A DNA stretch of 64,000 bases from DASPRG01 sp963796125 (GCA_963796125.1 CAWCKM010000045.1:1-64000), one strand, 5' to 3'. Shown: positions 28,430 through 37,934, counted from the first letter of the stretch. The notes: generated by a model not told the origin, from the letters alone. Numbers and translations are program-made.

Positions 28430-29482
28430 TTACTTCTTTCCCATCGGCATGGACAGTTTCTTCAATTGCTCGGCTGAAAGAGGTTCACCAAAGGCAGCGT
28501 ATTGCATTTTAGGTGCCGGAGGATTTTCAATAGGAATCCACTTTCCTTCTTTATAGTTTTGATAGACGGCTTCGTAGGTCACCCCATTCACTACGGGAAT
28601 AACTCCTTTTGTATTTCTCACGTTGCCATTTTCGAGCCATGTCAAACTCAATTTTCCTTCCCGGACTTTTTTTACAATTTCTGTCCCGTGGCAGTCATCA
28701 CATTTTCTTCCTTCCTTCATGATGGAATGACTATTATGCGGAGCGAAGATTAAGAATGTTTTATCGACCGGTGCAACAAAGGTCTGCATATTCCCTGATG
28801 TCACTTTGCCATTATAGTTTATGAGAAAAACCCAACCAGAGACGGGAATGGAAACACGTTTCCCTTCCTTGATGAGGGTCTCAAAGTGGCAGTTGGTACA
28901 ACTGACAACATGTCGCATATGGCAGGCATTGCAGTCAAGCTTGTCCCGGTGAACCTTATGAGAGATACTCGGCTTTATTGTTCCATGGCATTTTACACAT
29001 TGAGCATCCATAGCGCCAGCCTGCCTCATGGATTTGTATTCAACTCCATCGCCATGCACCTCCCGTGCGGTATGGCAATCCATGCATCCCATTCCTTTGA
29101 CGGTATGGACGTTTTGTTGATTATTATCCTTATCAATTTTGAAAGTAGTGGCTATACGTTTGTGGCAACTCAAACAGGTGTCCTCTTTCTCGGCCATTAT
29201 TGTTGAATATACAGGCTTATTGTCAATAATGGTTCTATGGCACGCATCACAAGATGTTACATGACAGTTCTTGCAGTCGAGGTCCTGGTACGGGATTCCT
29301 GTTATCGTTTCCAGTCCACCATTCGCCTTGGCATACCAGTAAGCCATTCCCCCACCGGTATAGTGCAGGCTAGAGTTATAAAAGGGTTCTTCCTTCTTTT
29401 TTTCCTCGGCAGTTGTAAGTCTGCTTGTCGCTATGATGCCAAGAATGAAAACCACAAGAGAGATGGCTAAAAATTTCTTCAT
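28430..29482 (-). CDS. Exported eight-haem c-type cytochrome
   Basis: A 350-residue protein with a signal peptide (KKFLAISLVVFILGIIATS). Eight CxxCH haem motifs are visible: CKNCH, CDACH, CLSCH, CMDCH, CVKCH, CNACH, CTNCH, CDDCH. The spacing and the C-terminal haem-free domain (about residues 260-350) do not match a family I can name; a periplasmic electron carrier or an octahaem oxidoreductase subunit is plausible. The ATG has AGGAGG six bases upstream. CcdA at 39.7 kb may serve its maturation. It lies after parAB on the same strand but 20 bases away, probably its own unit. Confidence 0.85.
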   Translation of the reverse strand: MKKFLAISLVVFILGIIATSRLTTAEEKKKEEPFYNSSLHYTGGGMAYWYAKANGGLETITGIPYQDLDCKNCHVTSCDACHRTIIDNKPVYSTIMAEKEDTCLSCHKRIATTFKIDKDNNQQNVHTVKGMGCMDCHTAREVHGDGVEYKSMRQAGAMDAQCVKCHGTIKPSISHKVHRDKLDCNACHMRHVVSCTNCHFETLIKEGKRVSIPVSGWVFLINYNGKVTSGNMQTFVAPVDKTFLIFAPHNSHSIMKEGRKCDDCHGTEIVKKVREGKLSLTWLENGNVRNTKGVIPVVNGVTYEAVYQNYKEGKWIPIENPPAPKMQYAAFGEPLSAEQLKKLSMPMGKK

Positions 29483-29502
29483 AAAAACCTCCTGACAATA
29501 GT

Positions 29503-30321
29503 CTATTCCATCAAAATCTCTAAAAGCCTATCAAGCTCTTCGAGGGAGTAATATTCTATTTCTATCTTCCCCTTTTTGCCTTTGTGAAGTATTCTTACTT
29601 TTGTCCCGAGGCTCCTGATTAGCTTTTCCTCAAGAGATGAGATCTGGGGGTCTTTCGTAATCCTTCCCCTTTTTGGTTTAATGGTTTTTTTTGTTAAGGC
29701 TTCTGCCTCTCTGACACTGAGGTCTTTTTTGATGATTTTTCTTGCAGCTTCTATCTGGCTCGCTTTTCCCTCTATCACAAGAAGGGCTTTTGCGTGCCCC
29801 ATGCTGAGCGAACCATTATAAATGAGGGATTTGACTTCCTCGGGAAGTTTTAAGAGACGGATGTAATTAGCGATTGTTGCCCTGTCTTTTCCAACTTTTT
29901 CAGAAAGTTCTTCCTGTGTCAAATGAAAATCCGTTGTTAATTTCCTGAAGGCCTCGGCAGTCTCAATGGGATTGAGGTCTTCCCTCTGGATATTTTCTAT
30001 CAAAGCAATTTCGAGGGAATCTTTCGAAGCAACATCCCTTACAAGGGCGGGCATCTTTTTCAGTCCGGCAAGTGAGGCAGCCCTCCATCTGCGCTCGCCT
30101 GTGACGAGCCTGAAGGTGCCGTCTCCGACGCGTGAGACGATCACGGGCTGAAGCACACCTTTTTCTTTTATAGACGCAGCGAGTTCCCTGAGTGAATCAT
30201 CCCTGAAGGCCTTTCTCGGCTGTTGCGCTCCGGGAAAGATGCGGTCAATATCCAGATATATAACTTCTTCTCCCTTTTCGGGTATTAAGGCGTCAAGACC
30301 CTTGCCTAAGGCCGTCTTCAT
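29503..30321 (-). CDS. parB: Chromosome-partitioning protein ParB
   Basis: A 272-residue ParB/Spo0J protein: KTALGKGLDALIP, the CTP-binding region VTGERRWRAASLAGL, IENIQREDLNPIETAEAF and the helix-turn-helix TQEELSEKVGKDRATIANYIRLLKLP. ParB loads at parS and slides as a CTP clamp. It overlaps the parA gene by 29 bases. Two perfect parS-like palindromes lie 9 kb away at 39570 and 39641. This suggests a chromosomal locus close to the replication origin. Confidence 0.95.
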   Translation of the reverse strand: MKTALGKGLDALIPEKGEEVIYLDIDRIFPGAQQPRKAFRDDSLRELAASIKEKGVLQPVIVSRVGDGTFRLVTGERRWRAASLAGLKKMPALVRDVASKDSLEIALIENIQREDLNPIETAEAFRKLTTDFHLTQEELSEKVGKDRATIANYIRLLKLPEEVKSLIYNGSLSMGHAKALLVIEGKASQIEAARKIIKKDLSVREAEALTKKTIKPKRGRITKDPQISSLEEKLIRSLGTKVRILHKGKKGKIEIEYYSLEELDRLLEILME

Positions 30322-31072
30322 TCAATATCTCCTTTGCCAGGGACAGGTAACTCTGTGCCCCTCTTGATCGTATGTCATATAAGAGCGCTGGTTTCCCGAA
30401 ACTTGGGGCTTCTCCGAGAGAAACATTCCTCGGTATTATAGTGTTATAAACTTTATTATTAAAATGTTTTCTGATCTCCTCAGCAACTTCATGGGACAAA
30501 TTATTCCTTGAGTCATACATGGTGAGCACTATTCCTTCAATCTCAAGTTCAGGGTTAAAAGAACTTCTCACCTTGCGGAGCGTCCTCAATAGCATACTAA
30601 GGCCCTCGAGTGCATAATATTCACATTGTACGGGTATTATTACAGAATCAGCAGCAACGAGGGCGTTTAATGTCAAAAGACCGAGCGAAGGGGGACAGTC
30701 TATAAAGATAAAACGGTATTGGTCTTTGATTGAATGTATTGCATTATAGAGAATCTTTTCTCTTCCCTCTTTCGCAACAAGTTCAATCTCTGCGCCCAGG
30801 AGGTCTACAGTTGAGGGTAAAATACTCAGATGCTCCACAGACGTGGTTCTTAAAGTCTCTGTAATATCACACTTGCCTGTGTACACATCATAGAGACTCT
30901 TATCGAGATTGTCCCTTGCTATGCCAAGCCCTGAAGTTGAGTTTCCCTGGGGGTCGGTGTCTATGAGCAGAATGTCCTTTTCGGCGAGGGCAATCGATGC
31001 AGCAAGGTTAATGGCTGTTGTTGTTTTTCCAACACCACCTTTCTGATTCACTATCGTTATAATCTTCCCCAT
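30293..31072 (-). CDS. parA: Chromosome-partitioning ATPase ParA/Soj
   Basis: A 259-residue ParA with deviant Walker A NQKGGVGKTTTAINL, IFIDCPPSLGLLTLNAL and PRNVSLGEAPSFGKP. It segregates chromosomes with ParB by ATP-dependent DNA binding. It is read first in the parAB pair; the ATG at 31072 has no clear ribosome site. The chromosome-type Soj sequence argues against a plasmid origin. Confidence 0.95.
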   Translation of the reverse strand: MGKIITIVNQKGGVGKTTTAINLAASIALAEKDILLIDTDPQGNSTSGLGIARDNLDKSLYDVYTGKCDITETLRTTSVEHLSILPSTVDLLGAEIELVAKEGREKILYNAIHSIKDQYRFIFIDCPPSLGLLTLNALVAADSVIIPVQCEYYALEGLSMLLRTLRKVRSSFNPELEIEGIVLTMYDSRNNLSHEVAEEIRKHFNNKVYNTIIPRNVSLGEAPSFGKPALLYDIRSRGAQSYLSLAKEILNEDGLRQGS

Positions 31073-31165
31073 AGTATTCTTTGGCGGGAACGGAAATAGA
31101 GTATTATAACCTAAATGAAGTCACTTTTCATCTCTCGCCGGGACAGGAAATTATTGTTATAAAGG

Positions 31166-31176
31166 TATGCTATAAT
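31166..31176 (+). promoter_or_regulatory. Extended -10 promoter ahead of the exported hydrolase gene
   Basis: ATGCTATAAT gives the TGnTATAAT extended -10, with no strong -35. It lies 34 bases before the TTG start of the next gene and just after the divergent parA start region. Confidence 0.45.
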
Positions 31177-31209
31177 TTTTCATCTCAAGAAGAAAGGAGG
31201 TAGAAAGCC

Positions 31210-31902
31210 TTGGTATTCGCTATTATCGTAATTATACTGGCGCTTCTGCCAAATCCTGTTCTGGCAGAAGGGAAAGGGGTTGGCACAATGATAAAAAATA
31301 TCCACTGGCTTGGGCATGATACGTTTAAACTCGTTGGTGAAAAAGTTATTTATACAGACCCGTTTAAACTGAAAAGGAAAGATACAGCCGATATTGTTTT
31401 GATCACTCATGAACATTTTGACCACTGTTCTCCCGAAGATGTAAAAAAGATTCAGGGACCAAATACGGTCATTGTTGCGACTTCAGATTGTGCACAAAAA
31501 CTATCAGGGAAAATAAAAGTTGTTAGGCCGGGTGACAAGATCAACGTCGAAGGTACTGAGATCGAAGCAGTGCCTGCCTATAACACGAACAAACAATTCC
31601 ATACGAAAGATAAAGGTTGGGTCGGGTATATCTTTACTGTTCAGGGACAAAGGATATATATAGCTGGAGACACAGATCATATACCTGAGATGAAAAATTT
31701 CAAAGTTGATATAGCACTGCTTCCAGTTTCAGGTACTTATGTGATGACAGCAGATGAGGCTGTGAGGGCAGCACTTGATATGAAACCAAAGGTGGCAATT
31801 CCAATGCATTATGGCTCTATCGTTGGATCGGAGAAAGATGCAAAGAAGTTTGCTGATAGCCTGAAAGGAAAGATTGAGGTAGTAATTCTCAAAGAAGAAT
31901 AA
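31210..31902 (+). CDS. Exported metallo-beta-lactamase-fold hydrolase
   Basis: A 230-residue protein starting at TTG 31210 behind a strong AAAGGAGG site. Residues 1-19 (VFAIIVIILALLPNPVLA) form a signal peptide. The hydrolase domain has ITHEHFDHCSPEDV (HxHxDH metal site), IAGDTDHIPEM and PMHYGSIVGS, closest to the UPF0173 / L-ascorbate-6-P lactonase-like MBL group. Those relatives are normally cytoplasmic, so the signal peptide is unusual. The substrate is unknown. It is divergent from parA. Confidence 0.85.
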   Translation: MVFAIIVIILALLPNPVLAEGKGVGTMIKNIHWLGHDTFKLVGEKVIYTDPFKLKRKDTADIVLITHEHFDHCSPEDVKKIQGPNTVIVATSDCAQKLSGKIKVVRPGDKINVEGTEIEAVPAYNTNKQFHTKDKGWVGYIFTVQGQRIYIAGDTDHIPEMKNFKVDIALLPVSGTYVMTADEAVRAALDMKPKVAIPMHYGSIVGSEKDAKKFADSLKGKIEVVILKEE

Positions 31903-32060
31903 TAGCCGGGAGCTTTCTAAAAACATTAGTTGTGAATTCCGCATCTTATATAAGCGGGGAGAGGAAAGGGTGTGCCGCATAAGAATTCTTCATCAGCCCT
32001 TCCTTAAAGCAATATTGTTTTCTTATATTTCATCTTCTAAGCCTGTATGGTTTTTAAAGT

Positions 32061-32883
32061 ATGAACGACCCAAAAACCAGTTATCAGCTTAAATTTCCTG
32101 ACCTCTCTGCAGAGGATATAACAGCAGGAATTAACGGAATTATAGGGAGAGAAATTTTACTCTATGAGACAGTTGATTCTACCAATACACTTGCGTCAGA
32201 GCTTGCTGAAGAAGGTGCAACAGAGGGTACAGTTGTTGTTGCTGATAGCCAGGTCAGGGGTAGAGGGAGGCTCGGTAGATCCTGGGTATCGCCTTCTGGT
32301 GTAAATGTATATATGAGCATTGTGCTAAGACCGGACATGAAACCTAAGGATGCAACGTTACTTACCATTATGGCTTCTGTTGGATGTACTACAGCGCTCA
32401 GGAGGGCTACAGGCCTGGATATAACAATAAAATGGCCGAATGACCTGATGGTATCAGAGAAAAAGTTAGGAGGAATTCTCACTGAAACAAGAGTTGCGAG
32501 CGAGAGAATAGAATACGCAATTACAGGCATAGGCATTAATGTAAATATGGATTCAGATGCTCTTGCCGGATGCTGTGAAAGAAGTTGCAACATCAATAAA
32601 AATGGAGACCGGCAGAGTTTTTTCGAGAACGGAGATTATTAAAGAAGTCTTAAATGAAATAAACGATTGGTACAATGTCCTCAAAGAAAAAAGACATAGT
32701 GAACTCCTTTCCTGCTGGAAGCAGTTAACATCAACACTTGGCAGAAACGTTGAGATAGTTCTTGACAATGAAACATTACAAGGTATGGCTGAGTCCATAA
32801 CCGATGAAGGGATGCTTATTGTAAGACTTCCATCGGGGGCATCGAGAGTAGTTCATTACGGGGACCTGAGGCTGCTACGATAG
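32061..32883 (+). CDS. birA: Biotin--protein ligase, no DNA-binding domain (frameshifted)
   Basis: The catalytic core is visible: YETVDSTNTLASELA, DSQVRGRGRLGRSW, IKWPNDLMVSEKKLGGILTE and, after a break near 32570, a C-terminal SH3-like domain LIVRLPSGASRVVHYGDLRLLR. The N-terminal helix-turn-helix of bifunctional BirA is absent, so it modifies biotin carboxylase carrier proteins but is unlikely to repress bio genes. It is followed without gap by coaX. Confidence 0.9.
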
Positions 32884-33648
32884 ATGCTACTTGCCTTAGA
32901 TATAGGTAACTCATTGATAAATATAGGTTTTTTTAAACATGAGTGTTTTCGTGTTAAAAACCTAGCGACTCATCCGCTCAAGAAACCTGAGGACTATGCT
33001 TCTATATTGAGAGAATTTTTACCAGAAATTTCTGTTGAAAGGACTGCCTTAGGAGTTATAATATCCTCTGTGGTCGAAGGCCATACCGCAGTTCTGGCAG
33101 AGGCCTGCAAACAGTTAATGCCAGAAGACCTTATTATACTAACTTCTGAAATTGTGACAGGCATTGTCTTTGATATACCAAGACCTGAAGAACTGGGTAC
33201 CGATCGGATTGCGAATGCAGTTGCTGCAAATGAGCTTTACAAAGGTCCGGTGGCAGTCCTGGATTTTGGAACGGCTACAACAGTCAGTGTTGTCGGAAAG
33301 AATGCAAACTATATGGGAGGCGCAATAATGCCAGGGGTAGGATTGATGAATGAATCCCTTGCAAGGAGCACCTCGAAATTGTCTGTGGTGAGTCTTAACC
33401 AGCCTGGAGCTGCTCTTGGCACTGATACGCTTCAGTGTATTCAATCCGGGCTGTTTTATGGTGCTGCAGGTGCTGTGGAAAGACTTCTCCGTGAAATAGA
33501 GAAGGAAATTGGTTTTGAACTTAAAGTCGTAGTAACAGGTGGTTACGGAGGTATGGTTTCAAAATTCCTTTCGAGAGATTATATCCTCAACCAACATCTT
33601 ACACTTGAGGGGTTAAAGATAATATTTATGAGGAACAAGAGTGCATGA
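32884..33648 (+). CDS. coaX: Type III pantothenate kinase
   Basis: A 254-residue CoaX: LLALDIGNSLINIGFF (phosphate loop), PEELGTDRIANAVAAN, VLDFGTATTVSVV, GGAIMPGVGLMNESL and VVTGGYGG. It catalyses the first step of coenzyme A synthesis. The ATG directly follows the birA stop (TAGATG), a common birA-coaX arrangement, and its end overlaps the next gene by eight bases. All members of this operon appear co-translated. Confidence 0.95.
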   Translation: MLLALDIGNSLINIGFFKHECFRVKNLATHPLKKPEDYASILREFLPEISVERTALGVIISSVVEGHTAVLAEACKQLMPEDLIILTSEIVTGIVFDIPRPEELGTDRIANAVAANELYKGPVAVLDFGTATTVSVVGKNANYMGGAIMPGVGLMNESLARSTSKLSVVSLNQPGAALGTDTLQCIQSGLFYGAAGAVERLLREIEKEIGFELKVVVTGGYGGMVSKFLSRDYILNQHLTLEGLKIIFMRNKSA

Positions 33649-34660
33649 ACTGAGGAAAGATATTTTGCTCGGTAGATGGATAGAAGTTTTGTCAGAATCT
33701 AAGGAACCATCAGGGTACCGTCTCCCTATAGATGAGGGGTCTGGAGAAAAAAGCTGTGTTCTTTGTACAGGTAGGGAAGCCGAGACTCCACGCGAGATAA
33801 TGTCTATCAGAAAGGAAGGAACAATGCCCAATACACCCGGGTGGTGGGTCAGGGCAATCCCAAGTTTTGACCCTCTCTTCAAGGTGGAAGGGAATTTGGA
33901 TAGAAGGGGAGTTGGTCTTTATGATAGGATGAACAGCGTTGGTGCAAATGAGATGCTCATAGAGTCTCCTGAACATGCTGTGAGGCCTGAAGATATGGGT
34001 TTTGACCAGATGGTAAGAGTAATAAGGCTTTACAGAGACCGCATTACAGACCTTAATAGAGACTTGAGATTGAGATATACGCTGATCTCAAAAAATTCTC
34101 GGTTGGATCCCTGGATGACCTTCTCTCATCCTGTATCTTCTTTAGTGGCAACACCGGTAATCCCCAAGAAAATCAAAGACGAACTTGAGAATGCAAAACA
34201 GTATTATGATTATAAAGAAAGGTGTATATTTTGTGATATCCTTAGAGAGGAACTGAAGGTTGGAGACCGGGTAATCCTTGAAACGAAAAACTTTCTCTGT
34301 TTCTGTCCTTATGCATCTTCGTTCCCTTTTGAGTCATGGATAATCCCGAAAAAACACAACTGTGACTTTCAGGATATCTCCTGCGAGGAGATAGAGGATA
34401 TGGGGTTTGTGCTCATGAGCATATTGAAAAAGTTGAGGGCTGTATTTAAGGGAGAGACACCATTAAGTTACTTTCTCCATACTGCCCCAAACAGGGTGCC
34501 AAGAAGGAATCACTGGCATACACTTGGTGATGATTACCATTGGCATCTTGAGATAGTTCCAAGACTTATAAGGAGGAGTGGGTTTGAATTGGGTTCAGGA
34601 TTGTTTATCCTGACAACATCGCCTGAAAAGGCAGCAAAATTTCTAAGGGAGGTAGGATAA
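33641..34660 (+). CDS. Galactose-1-phosphate uridylyltransferase-like protein
   Basis: A 339-residue HIT-superfamily protein. Zinc-type pairs CVLC (near residue 40) and CIFC (near 194) and the nucleotidyl-transfer motif YHWHLEIVPRL (near 305) are present; the last has HWH in place of the HPH of classical GalT. Such proteins lie in nucleotide-sugar metabolism, but the sugar is unknown. The GTG start is supported by GAGGA and overlap with coaX. An overlapping stop/start (TAATG) links it to the following universal stress protein. Confidence 0.85.
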   Translation: MHELRKDILLGRWIEVLSESKEPSGYRLPIDEGSGEKSCVLCTGREAETPREIMSIRKEGTMPNTPGWWVRAIPSFDPLFKVEGNLDRRGVGLYDRMNSVGANEMLIESPEHAVRPEDMGFDQMVRVIRLYRDRITDLNRDLRLRYTLISKNSRLDPWMTFSHPVSSLVATPVIPKKIKDELENAKQYYDYKERCIFCDILREELKVGDRVILETKNFLCFCPYASSFPFESWIIPKKHNCDFQDISCEEIEDMGFVLMSILKKLRAVFKGETPLSYFLHTAPNRVPRRNHWHTLGDDYHWHLEIVPRLIRRSGFELGSGLFILTTSPEKAAKFLREVG

Positions 34661-35115
34661 TGGAGATTAAGAAGATTCTTTTTCCGACAGATTTTTCAGA
34701 GGGTTCAGCACATGCTTTGGATTATGCCATTGATATGACAAAGCGGTATGGCGCAAAACTCTATCTTGTTCATGTTCTTTACGACATTGGCAAGGCAGCC
34801 GGCTGGTATGTACCCCATCCGTCCATGGACGAAATGTACAAGGATATCGAAGAGAGCGCCGGAAAAGAACTCGGCAGATTTGCTCTCGAGGAATCGAGAG
34901 GTCTTAAGGGTGTAGAACGAATTGTACTGAAGGGTGTGCCTCACACAGAAATAGTAAAATTTGCCAAAGAGAATAAGGTAGACCTCATCATTATGGGCAC
35001 ACATGGAAGAAAGGGGATGGGTAGGATACTTTTCGGGAGCACTGCATCTCAGGTTGTGCGATATGCACCCTGTCCTGTCCTCGCGGTAAGGCTTCCAGTG
35101 TATAAGGAGAAGTAG
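34660..35115 (+). CDS. Universal stress protein (UspA family)
   Basis: A 151-residue single-domain USP: KKILFPTDFSEGSAHALDYA, and the ATP-binding GTHGRKGMGRILFGSTAS before CPVLAVR. This motif indicates the ATP-binding subgroup. It shares TAATG with the preceding galT-like gene and has GGGAGG as ribosome site. The role is stress-related by family only. Confidence 0.93.
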   Translation: MEIKKILFPTDFSEGSAHALDYAIDMTKRYGAKLYLVHVLYDIGKAAGWYVPHPSMDEMYKDIEESAGKELGRFALEESRGLKGVERIVLKGVPHTEIVKFAKENKVDLIIMGTHGRKGMGRILFGSTASQVVRYAPCPVLAVRLPVYKEK

Positions 35116-35132
35116 GAAGGAGAAGTATATCA

Positions 35133-35663
35133 TTGCGCGTATATATTGCAGAGAATGCTTTTATCGACCTCCTGCTGAGCTCGGCTGAGGTATACAAGAA
35201 GGAATGTCTTGGCTTCCTCTTAGGGTATAAACTTGAAGACCGGTTCATTGTTGAGCATGCCTTTACCGTACAAGCTGCCAACAGGAGACATAAAGCAGTT
35301 GTTTATAACAGAAGGAACCACAAAAGAATAGAGCCAATACTTGCAAGGTTCGATAAGTTACAGATAATAGGGGATTTTCATTCCCATACACAGTTTCGTC
35401 TCGTAAAGGGGCTGCCAATACCGAGTCCGGAAGATATTAAGGAGATGCTACCTGGCCAGGTATACCTGATTGTTGCGATCAACAACAACCAGAAGACTAT
35501 GTCATGGGGCGAAAATCGAGATGGAACAATCTCAGGCTCTGTAAATGAGTTCTTTTTTAAAATATCTGCTTATTTCCTGAACAGCAATAACGGTAATGGT
35601 AATACCTCGGCAAAAAGAGCAAAGATACACTGTCCGTTCCCACCAGGGTTCCGAATGCAATAA
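35133..35663 (+). CDS. JAB/MPN-domain (JAMM) metalloprotease-like protein
   Basis: A 176-residue protein. The JAMM site is E (KKECLGFLLG), then GDFHSHTQF and SPED, with a longer spacer than usual between HxH and S-x-x-D. Bacterial JAMM proteins cleave small ubiquitin-like or siderophore/cysteine-biosynthesis conjugates; no such partner is in the window. The TTG start at 35133 is backed by GGAAGGAG upstream. It ends the birA-to-JAB operon, with a hairpin at the stop. Confidence 0.8.
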   Translation: MRVYIAENAFIDLLLSSAEVYKKECLGFLLGYKLEDRFIVEHAFTVQAANRRHKAVVYNRRNHKRIEPILARFDKLQIIGDFHSHTQFRLVKGLPIPSPEDIKEMLPGQVYLIVAINNNQKTMSWGENRDGTISGSVNEFFFKISAYFLNSNNGNGNTSAKRAKIHCPFPPGFRMQ

Positions 35664-35666
35664 ATG

Positions 35667-35728
35667 AAAGGGGAGTTGGAGATGGGACAAGAAAGAGTTC
35701 TTGCTGCCCGGTCTCCTATCCCCTTTTT
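35667..35728 (+). terminator. Probable terminator of the birA-coaX-galT-usp-JAB operon
   Basis: AAAGGGGA and TTGGAGA on the left pair with TCTCC and TCCCCTTT on the right, with CAAGAAAGAGTTCTTG as inner stem, followed by T5. The rest of the gap to 35973 is AT-rich and I see no supported gene in it. Confidence 0.5.
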
Positions 35729-35973
35729 GTCTAACCCGGTCCGAATAATGCAGACATTGTTCAAAAATTTATTTAACTCGATAAGATTATTGAGAGTATC
35801 TTTACTTGTTATATTCACTAAAATATTCCAAGGGTCATCAATTGAAAGTAGACTACGGTATCGAAAAATAAATTTTTTCACAACCTCTGCATTATATAAA
35901 TTGCATTTTTCGGGTTAACTCAAACAAACGTGCTGTCCATTTCTTCTCATAATTCCATGATGGTCATAATAGA

Positions 35974-37068
35974 ATGAAGCTCAGTGCCAAAGTGCTCGTA
36001 GTGGGCGGAGGCCCGGCAGGTGCCATAGGGGCAAAAACCCTTGCTGAATGGGGGGTTGAGGTTATTCTGCTTGAAAGGAACTTTTTATTTGAGAAGCCAT
36101 GTGGAGGAGGAATCCCGCTGAGTGCCTTTGACGAATTTGGTATTACGAAAGGAGTGATTAAAAGAGAGGTAAAGAATATCAGAATAATATCCCCTATCGG
36201 AGAAAAGATCGACATAGCGTTAAGTGGTGGAAGCCTTGGTATTGTTGCAAGGGGAGAGTTTGACAGAGTACTGAGGAATGACGCAGAGAAAAAAGGTGTT
36301 CAGGTTATTGAAGGTGAATTTACAGGGATTACAACAGGTTACAAAGAACACAGAGCCGAAGCTATTATTAGAGGCATTAAGACTGAGATAACGGCCGAGT
36401 ATGTTATTGCTGCAGACGGAGTAAACTCACGGGTCAGGTCTGCTCTTGGATTAAGACCACCTAAAACCCTTGTTACTTTTTCTGAAAAATTAAAAGGAAT
36501 GGATACTGAGTGCTGTGAGTTCTGGTTTGGCGCATCCCATGCGCCAGGCTCTTATTCATGGGTGTTTCCTGCACCAGAAGGGATTTCTTCAGGCACAGGG
36601 AGTTCTGAACCCGGGAAGATACTTGCCTTATATAAAGTTTTTCGGGAGAAGCGAGGAATAACTCTGGAAGGAAGAAAGCGGGTATATAAAATACCAATAT
36701 GGGAAGGAGATTTATATAATAAAAATAATATTATCTTTGCAGGAGATTCAGCAGGTCAGGTTTTGCCCCTCAATTATGAGGGAATCTACTATGCAATGAA
36801 GGCTGGAGTGTTTGCTGCAAGGGCGATAATAGAGGGAAGGACAAGTAATTATAAGAAGATGTGGAAGTATAGCTTTCAGAAGAAGTTTTCCCTTATGGAC
36901 AGGCTGAGAAAGTATTTCTTAAGAGATGATATTGCCATGGAAAAACTTGTTGCCCTGCACAGAAGGCCAGAGGTTCAGGAGGCATCCATGAGACTCTGGC
37001 TGAGGAAAGATAGTGGCAGAGAAGGCTTACAGGGCTATATAAAGCTCTTCTGGAAATTCTTATGCTGA
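35974..37068 (+). CDS. Geranylgeranyl-reductase-family FAD oxidoreductase
   Basis: A 364-residue flavoprotein: VLVVGGGPAGAIGAKTLAEWG (FAD Rossmann), EKPCGGGIPLSAF, VIAADGVNSRVRSALG and FAGDSAGQVLPLNYEGIYYAMKAG. These are the hallmarks of geranylgeranyl reductase and related FAD monooxygenase-fold enzymes. The substrate may be a polyprenyl chain, for example of menaquinone, but this is inference. The stop overlaps the tonB start by seven bases. Confidence 0.88.
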   Translation: MKLSAKVLVVGGGPAGAIGAKTLAEWGVEVILLERNFLFEKPCGGGIPLSAFDEFGITKGVIKREVKNIRIISPIGEKIDIALSGGSLGIVARGEFDRVLRNDAEKKGVQVIEGEFTGITTGYKEHRAEAIIRGIKTEITAEYVIAADGVNSRVRSALGLRPPKTLVTFSEKLKGMDTECCEFWFGASHAPGSYSWVFPAPEGISSGTGSSEPGKILALYKVFREKRGITLEGRKRVYKIPIWEGDLYNKNNIIFAGDSAGQVLPLNYEGIYYAMKAGVFAARAIIEGRTSNYKKMWKYSFQKKFSLMDRLRKYFLRDDIAMEKLVALHRRPEVQEASMRLWLRKDSGREGLQGYIKLFWKFLC

Positions 37069-37877
37069 CGATAAGGAGATTTTTTGCCTATTCTATAGTA
37101 TTACATATCATTTTCTTTCTTATTGCTTTTTCAATTATTTTCCCTGTTCAGGATAAAAAGAGAGAAGAGTTTTTTGCGAAGCTTGTATCCCCTGAAGAGT
37201 TTCTCCCTCCTGCACCTCCGTCTGCTGTCCTGAAAGCAAGACCTGCCCTGCCAGCGAAGCCTAAGACTGCTCAACCAAAGAGTTCTGTGCCTAAGCCTGA
37301 GTTGCAGAAAGGCAAGCAAACTGTCCCAGGCACAGGGTTCTCTACTTCTCGACCCTTGTTATCTCCTGCTGCTCCTATACTTCCAGACAAAGGCCTGGAA
37401 AAGGGAACTGATATCGGCAGTTCTGAAGTCAAAGGGAACACACAGGTACCAAATATACCGATTCCTTCCACAAAAGAGAAACTTTTTGACAGGGATGTCA
37501 TCGGGGACATAGCAAAGAGAGAAGCCAAGAAGGAAGAGAAAGAGCAGACATTTTCCTTTGATGTGAAAGAGATGCGTTATTTAACGTATCTGAGAAGATT
37601 GAAGGAAAGGATAGAGGGCATCTGGATTTATCCACCTGATGCGGCAGCAAAAGGTATATATGGAGACTTACTTATAAAATTCACGATTAAGAAGAATGGC
37701 AAATTGGGATCTGTTGAACTTGTCAGAACATCAGGATATAAAACCCTCGATGATGCCGCTTTGAGAGCACTAAGGAATGCAGAGCCATTCTGGCCATTAC
37801 CTGATGAATGGGGCATGGAAGCCTATACAATACAGGGCCATTTTATTTATACTATCTATGGTTACTATGTAAGATAA
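37062..37877 (+). CDS. TonB family energy-transducing protein
   Basis: A 271-residue protein with an N-terminal membrane anchor (FFAYSIVLHIIFFLIAFSIIF), a long proline/lysine-rich periplasmic span (PPAPPSAVLKARPALPAKPK) and a TonB C-terminal domain (YGDLLIKFTIKKNGKLGSVELVRTSGYKTLDDAALRAL). It would couple ExbBD to outer membrane receptors; ExbB/D and receptors are not nearby. It overlaps the flavoprotein gene. Confidence 0.88.
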   Translation: MLTIRRFFAYSIVLHIIFFLIAFSIIFPVQDKKREEFFAKLVSPEEFLPPAPPSAVLKARPALPAKPKTAQPKSSVPKPELQKGKQTVPGTGFSTSRPLLSPAAPILPDKGLEKGTDIGSSEVKGNTQVPNIPIPSTKEKLFDRDVIGDIAKREAKKEEKEQTFSFDVKEMRYLTYLRRLKERIEGIWIYPPDAAAKGIYGDLLIKFTIKKNGKLGSVELVRTSGYKTLDDAALRALRNAEPFWPLPDEWGMEAYTIQGHFIYTIYGYYVR

Positions 37878-37934
37878 GTCGTTGAAAAAACTCTGAATTA
37901 TTACAATTAAGTGGTTTGAAATGAGAGTATATTT

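Noticed and set aside
35664..35918. 84-codon frame after the JAB gene
   Set aside because: Starts in a hairpin with T-run, AT-rich, no recognisable pattern; treated as terminator and spacer.
37620..37640. DnaA-box-like TTATCCACC near parAB
   Set aside because: A single imperfect box inside tonB; no cluster or AT-rich unwinding site, so no origin is called.
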